A stretch of 64,000 bases of DNA. Source: Lachnospiraceae bacterium UBA4338. Its GTDB lineage: Bacteria > Bacillota > Clostridia > Lachnospirales > Lachnospiraceae. The translations under genes were made by a program, and so were the position numbers. Positions 60,785-64,000 of the stretch are shown here, piece after piece (the first letter of the stretch is position 1; each line of letters opens with the position of its first letter). Location: the NCBI GenBank assembly GCA_002393735.1, contig DGTK01000002.1, forward strand, positions 1-64,000, read 5' to 3'. The notes under the pieces were generated by a model. It searched no databases, had not been told where the DNA came from, and saw only the letters and a list, made by a program, of their open reading frames with translations.

Positions 60785-60867
60785 CTAATTTGCACGCAAA
60801 AAAGAATGGACTAATCCACTATTTACGCACAGCCAGTTACTCGTGACTTGAAACCTAAGTTTCCATG

Positions 60868-61045
60868 CAAGCCTCAGGCAGGTCTCCCGGCTTATCTCTC
60901 ATCACGTGAACCGCCTTCCCGGTTTCCCAGTGACATATTGATTCACGCTACTTAAATACGGTGACGAGTTCGTACAGGATTCACACCTGTTTCCCTTTTC
61001 ACCAAAGCCAATCATTACGATTGCTTTGACACCTGATGCTTTATT
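60868..61045 (-). promoter_or_regulatory. Cobalamin riboswitch
   Basis: On the minus strand the RNA shows the conserved pieces in order: GGGAAACAGGTGTGAATCCTG, GTCACTGG, GGGAAGG, and the end CCGGGAGACCTGCCT. This is the B12 box type of aptamer. It precedes a terminator and cbiK, so bound cobalamin would end transcription early and lower corrinoid synthesis and uptake. The boundaries are approximate. Confidence 0.95.
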
Positions 61046-61056
61046 AAATTCAATTT

Positions 61057-61085
61057 ATTGTAATATATATTATTCAATAATTCAA
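61057..61085 (-). promoter_or_regulatory. Promoter of the corrinoid operon
   Basis: Minus strand: TTGAAT (61080-61085), 17 bases, TACAAT (61057-61062). The RNA would start near 61050, just before the riboswitch. Confidence 0.6.
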
Positions 61086-61114
61086 ACTAAATCATTGATA
61101 ATTATTCACTCTTT

Positions 61115-61666
61115 TTAATTTCTTACATTAAGGGTAAAGTCTTTTATTGACTCTCTAACCATTCTGACTAATCCCCAGATGCCTGAGCCCAGCACGATAA
61201 GCCCTGCAACAACGAAAACAATTCCTATTACAAGACCTGTCGTATCACCGTTCGTTAAGAAGCCGCCCATTAATATAAATGACGCTGCAAACCCTGCGAA
61301 TACAGCACCGAATATTACCATAAACATGTTGGAATAATTAGCCTGAATTATTCCGGTAAAATACAGGAACATTCTTCCAAATCCATTTTCATATGAGCCC
61401 GACTTAATAATAAAGAATTCTACAATATCGTGAAGCAGCATAACAGCGGCCATAACAAATATAACAAGCAGCATGGCCTTCATACCCTTGGAAAATGAAA
61501 CAATAATTCCGTCTCCTGTTTCACCCATGGCGCTAAACATACTACTGGCCATAACCAGCATAAAACCAATCATAACGAGCGATATGGCAGACCTTACTAT
61601 TTTAATTGCCGCTCCCGCCGGAGTAAATTCAATATCCTCAATATTTTTCTTATCAAGAAGAGCCAT
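61115..61666 (-). CDS. Four-helix membrane protein of unknown function
   Basis: The 183-residue protein has four clear membrane segments (near 25-48, 62-85, 103-130 and 142-165) with short loops. A stretch before the first helix, DIEFTPAGAAIKIVRSA, is amphipathic. I do not recognise the family. It lies 13 bases after folA and ends just before the promoter of the corrinoid operon, so it is the last gene of the folA-thyA group. Confidence 0.65.
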   Translation of the reverse strand: MALLDKKNIEDIEFTPAGAAIKIVRSAISLVMIGFMLVMASSMFSAMGETGDGIIVSFSKGMKAMLLVIFVMAAVMLLHDIVEFFIIKSGSYENGFGRMFLYFTGIIQANYSNMFMVIFGAVFAGFAASFILMGGFLTNGDTTGLVIGIVFVVAGLIVLGSGIWGLVRMVRESIKDFTLNVRN

Positions 61667-61679
61667 TTAAATTCCTCTT

Positions 61680-62168
61680 TTACTTTCTTTTATAAGTCAT
61701 AAAATGATAGGTTAAATCAAAATAGATTTCTTCTTCGCCTTCCTCTGCAACTTCCCACTCATCATCCTTATCAAGATTCGGGAAGAAACTGTCTGCCTGA
61801 TACGCTTTATCAATCTTTGTTACCAAAGCTGTGTCGCAGTATGGAAGGAACTGCTTATATATGCTGTCTCCACCAATGATGAAAACATCATCTGAATCAT
61901 ACTCTTTAACCTTTTCAAGAACATCTTCAACTGATGTGAAATAAATCTCTTCACCCTTAGGCTCTCTTGCTTTCTTGGAAAGCACAATATTGGTTCTCTC
62001 CTTAAGTGGCTTACCGCCAGGGAAAGAATCCAGGGTCTTACGTCCCATAACCACTACCTTGCCTGTGGTTGTCTCTCTGAACATCTTCTGATCTTTTGGA
62101 ATTCTTATAAGAAGTTCATTATTATTACCTATTGCCCAGTTCTCATCCACTGCAACAATCATCTTCAT
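61680..62168 (-). CDS. folA: Dihydrofolate reductase
   Basis: DHFR regenerates tetrahydrofolate after thymidylate synthesis. The start is the ATG at 62168, with GAGGTG seven bases before; the protein of 162 residues begins MKMIVAVDENWAIGNNNELL. IPKDQKMFRETTTGKVVVMGRKT and VFIIGGDSIYKQFL are the family motifs for folate and NADPH binding. A longer reading frame into the G-rich gap is not supported. It lies next to thyA, its metabolic partner. Confidence 0.96.
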   Translation of the reverse strand: MKMIVAVDENWAIGNNNELLIRIPKDQKMFRETTTGKVVVMGRKTLDSFPGGKPLKERTNIVLSKKAREPKGEEIYFTSVEDVLEKVKEYDSDDVFIIGGDSIYKQFLPYCDTALVTKIDKAYQADSFFPNLDKDDEWEVAEEGEEEIYFDLTYHFMTYKRK

Positions 62169-62263
62169 ACAAACACCTCTTTCGTAATCTCCGAAGCCGC
62201 CCCGCGCACGCAACCGCGCCCCACGCGCACCCGCGCCACACGCCTCGCAGCCGCCCCGCTCGC
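62169..62263 (-). other. G-rich intergenic insert between thyA and folA
   Basis: 58 of 70 bases (62191-62260) are G or C. The coding strand is a run of GGCG, GCGGGG and GCGTG words and contains AGGCGAGCG, which is shared with the gaps at 17519 and 25256. It starts directly at the thyA stop. Confidence 0.75.
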
Positions 62264-63112
62264 CTAAATCGCTATCGGAATATCTTTTATCTGCTCGCCG
62301 GTTACGTAATTCTCGACGCTTACATCATCCTTTGTAAACTGATAGAAGTCCTTGATATCAGGATTTAATTTAAATACCGGAGCATCATATGTAGGTCTCT
62401 TAATCAGTTCCTCGATAATAGGCACATGTCTGTCATAGATATGAGCATCTGCAATTACATGAACAAGTTCACCAACCTTCATATCGCAAACCTGCGCTAA
62501 CATATGAAGAAGCACCGAATACTGAACCACATTCCAGTTATTTGCTGCAAGCACATCCTGTGAACGCTGATTCAGGATTCCATTAAGTGTCAGTTTATCA
62601 TCACCCTTTTTCTGGGTAACATTAAATGTCATGCTGTATGCACAAGGATATAATCTCATTTCAGAAAGGTCCTGATGCACATAAATATTAGTCATGATTC
62701 TTCTGCTGAAAGGATTATTCTTAAGGTCGTAGATTACTCTGTCTACCTGATCAAACATACCCTCTTTATATTTATGCTTAACACTCATCTGATAACCATA
62801 AGCCTTACCTATTGAGCCATCTTCATCAGCCCACTCATCCCAGATATGAGAACCAAGATCATGAATATTGTTGGACTTCTTCTGCCATATCCATAATACT
62901 TCATCAGTAGCACTCTTAAGCGCTGTTCTTCTTAAAGTAATAAGTGGAAATTCCTTTTGTAAATCATATCTGTTAACTACACCGAACTTCTTAATTGTAT
63001 ATGCCGGTGTACCGTCTTCCCAGTGTGGTCTTACTTTCTCTCCCTGAGTATCTGTTCCATTCTCAAGGATATCCTTACACATATCAATAAAAATCTGATC
63101 TGCCATGCTCAT
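62264..63112 (-). CDS. thyA: Thymidylate synthase
   Basis: ThyA makes dTMP from dUMP with methylenetetrahydrofolate. The 282-residue protein has MRLYPCAYSMTFNV with the catalytic Cys, NQRSQDVLAANNWNVVQYS and IADAHIYDRHVPI. The usual family words PPCHxxxQF and QRSxDxxLGxPFN are altered (YPCAYSMTF and LAANNWN), so this is a diverged branch, but the catalytic residues remain. folA lies just downstream, as expected. Confidence 0.93.
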   Translation of the reverse strand: MSMADQIFIDMCKDILENGTDTQGEKVRPHWEDGTPAYTIKKFGVVNRYDLQKEFPLITLRRTALKSATDEVLWIWQKKSNNIHDLGSHIWDEWADEDGSIGKAYGYQMSVKHKYKEGMFDQVDRVIYDLKNNPFSRRIMTNIYVHQDLSEMRLYPCAYSMTFNVTQKKGDDKLTLNGILNQRSQDVLAANNWNVVQYSVLLHMLAQVCDMKVGELVHVIADAHIYDRHVPIIEELIKRPTYDAPVFKLNPDIKDFYQFTKDDVSVENYVTGEQIKDIPIAI

Positions 63113-63116
63113 GGCT

Positions 63117-63743
63117 CTATTCTCCCTTCACAATATCTTTATACGTCATTATGTTTTCACTTTTACCAACATTCACGCTGCCGGAGGATTTATTAACCAT
63201 ATCATCCACAAGCGCTTCATGTTTGTTTTCTTCCACTTCATATGTGACCATAATCCTGTCGGTATACTGAGCCTCCACAATAGTGGCATTATAATCACCT
63301 AAAAGCCTTTTAACGAGGTTATCAAGATTGTAGGCATATTCTATGGTGGCTTTCACTGCAGGCACCATTTCGGCCAGCGTGCTCTTTTCCAGGGCATCTT
63401 TAACTGCCCCCTGGTAAGCTCTGACCAAACCACCCACTCCAAGAAGCGTTCCGCCAAAATACCTGGTCACCACAACAACCACATCCTTAAGCTCATACCC
63501 ATTTAAAACGTCCATAATCGGTCTTGCCGCACTGCCTGAGGGTTCTCCGTCATCAGAGCATTTCTCAGTCTTGTCGCTAAGAATGTAAGCATATACATTA
63601 TGCCTTGCATCATAATACTGTTTTCTTTTGGCCTGTATAAATTCAAGAGCCTCTTCTTCCGTTTTGACATAGGCTAAAGAGGCAATGAATCTTGATTTCT
63701 TATCTTCATATTCTCCAACTGCAGGCTGACTGATTATCTTCAT
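63117..63743 (-). CDS. yigZ: YigZ/IMPACT family protein
   Basis: The 208-residue protein belongs to the UPF0029 (IMPACT) family. The N-terminal domain holds KKSRFIASLAYVKTEEEAL, CSDDGEPSGSAARPIMDVL and VVVTRYFGGTLLGVGGLVRAY. The second part (about 130-205) is a ferredoxin-like fold. Family members bind RNA or ribosome-linked factors; a precise role in bacteria is not established. It lies just four bases before thyA on the same strand. Confidence 0.93.
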   Translation of the reverse strand: MKIISQPAVGEYEDKKSRFIASLAYVKTEEEALEFIQAKRKQYYDARHNVYAYILSDKTEKCSDDGEPSGSAARPIMDVLNGYELKDVVVVVTRYFGGTLLGVGGLVRAYQGAVKDALEKSTLAEMVPAVKATIEYAYNLDNLVKRLLGDYNATIVEAQYTDRIMVTYEVEENKHEALVDDMVNKSSGSVNVGKSENIMTYKDIVKGE

Positions 63744-63757
63744 ATGGCCCCCTGATT

Positions 63758-64000
63758 TTACTGGCCTGCGGCTCTTGCTGCCATTTCAGCCATCTGCTGG
63801 TTAAGAATATCCTGATAATTAGGTTTTAAGAAGAAGTCAACGTTGTGAGGACACATACGTGTTCCACCTGTTCTGACTACTGTTCCATCCGGATTAACAT
63901 ATGAGGAACCTGAACGAAGTGACTCATCCTGAGTAGGACTGAGTTCCACTGTTCCTTCTGCCTTGAATGGGCAGTTCTCACATGCCGGAAGTCCTGAATA
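63758..64000 (-). CDS. Partial gene, C-terminal 80 residues of a CxxC protein
   Basis: The frame is open to the window edge, so the N-terminus is missing. The visible part reads ...GLPACENCPFKAEGTVELS, then CPHNVDFFLKPNYQ and a helix ending MAARAAGQ. CxxC and a later CPHN suggest a metal-binding knuckle. I do not recognise the family. A GTG at 63949 could be mistaken for a start, but the frame continues beyond it with conserved-looking cysteines. It lies 14 bases upstream of yigZ. Confidence 0.5.
   Translation of the reverse strand, partial: YSGLPACENCPFKAEGTVELSPTQDESLRSGSSYVNPDGTVVRTGGTRMCPHNVDFFLKPNYQDILNQQMAEMAARAAGQ

Noticed and set aside
60724..60795. N-terminal extension of CbiK
   Set aside because: The extra residues are encoded by the riboswitch terminator; the GTG at 60723 has a strong ribosome site and begins a signal peptide.

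Overview
The window reads as chromosomal DNA of a low-G+C Gram-positive anaerobe, most likely a Lachnospiraceae member (Clostridia). The basis is the SCIFF peptide with its radical SAM maturase, a single-chain SecDF, the order priA-def-fmt-rsmB-rlmN-prpC-pknB-rsgA-rpe, a DNPR-type (meso-diaminopimelate) MurE, and small membrane toxins of the TxpA/holin-like type. A genus cannot be named from sequence alone. Almost every gene is on the minus strand; the normal plus-strand genes are mgtE and two small toxin genes.

Region 1 (1-6,660) is accessory DNA. It holds type I restriction-modification genes hsdM and hsdS without hsdR in view, and a Sel1-repeat protein. Next comes a repeat-rich patch with a 33-bp tandem array, two palindromes, and two 518-bp direct repeats, each carrying a candidate type I toxin-antitoxin pair. 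Between the repeats sit an XRE regulator bounded by 21-bp direct repeats and a third antitoxin-RNA gene with no toxin. A fragment resembling the end of a GGDEF gene abuts the second repeat.

Region 2 (6,670-16,860) has a DUF3592 membrane protein, an SseB-like protein, an iron alcohol dehydrogenase, a large helical orphan, a STAS/RsbW-like pair, and a run of envelope proteins.

Region 3 (16,859-36,562) is core housekeeping: rpe, rsgA, the PASTA kinase and its phosphatase, rlmN, rsmB, fmt, def, priA, murE, a PfkB sugar kinase, recJ and secDF, then the SCIFF system (scfB, scfA) with a strong promoter and a terminator between precursor and maturase. A REP-like hairpin lies between fmt and rsmB.

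Region 4 (36,600-38,960) has a small mobile-looking unit carrying the tail of an ATPase gene and bounded by a duplicated piece of the scfA promoter. It is followed by mgtE, whose leader has a short ORF and alternative RNA stems.

Region 5 (61,085 down to 38,983) is one long corrinoid operon: promoter, cobalamin riboswitch and terminator, then 21 closely packed genes. They are a lipoprotein cobaltochelatase CbiK, an accessory lipoprotein, a BtuFCD-like transporter, cobQ, cobT, two partly degenerate cobU-like genes, cobS, cobC, cbiB, cobD, cbiC, cbiD, cbiF, cbiG, cbiH, a cbiJ-cbiE-cbiT fusion, cbiA, and a Cys-rich-domain/GH43 fusion. cbiL and an adenosyltransferase gene are not in the window.

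Region 6 (61,115-64,000) has a membrane protein, folA, thyA, a YigZ-family gene and a cut-off CxxC protein. Two window-wide patterns stand out: G-rich inserts in three intergenic gaps and in frame inside cbiA, cbiD and cobU, and six exact copies of GTGGTTNNAACCAC.
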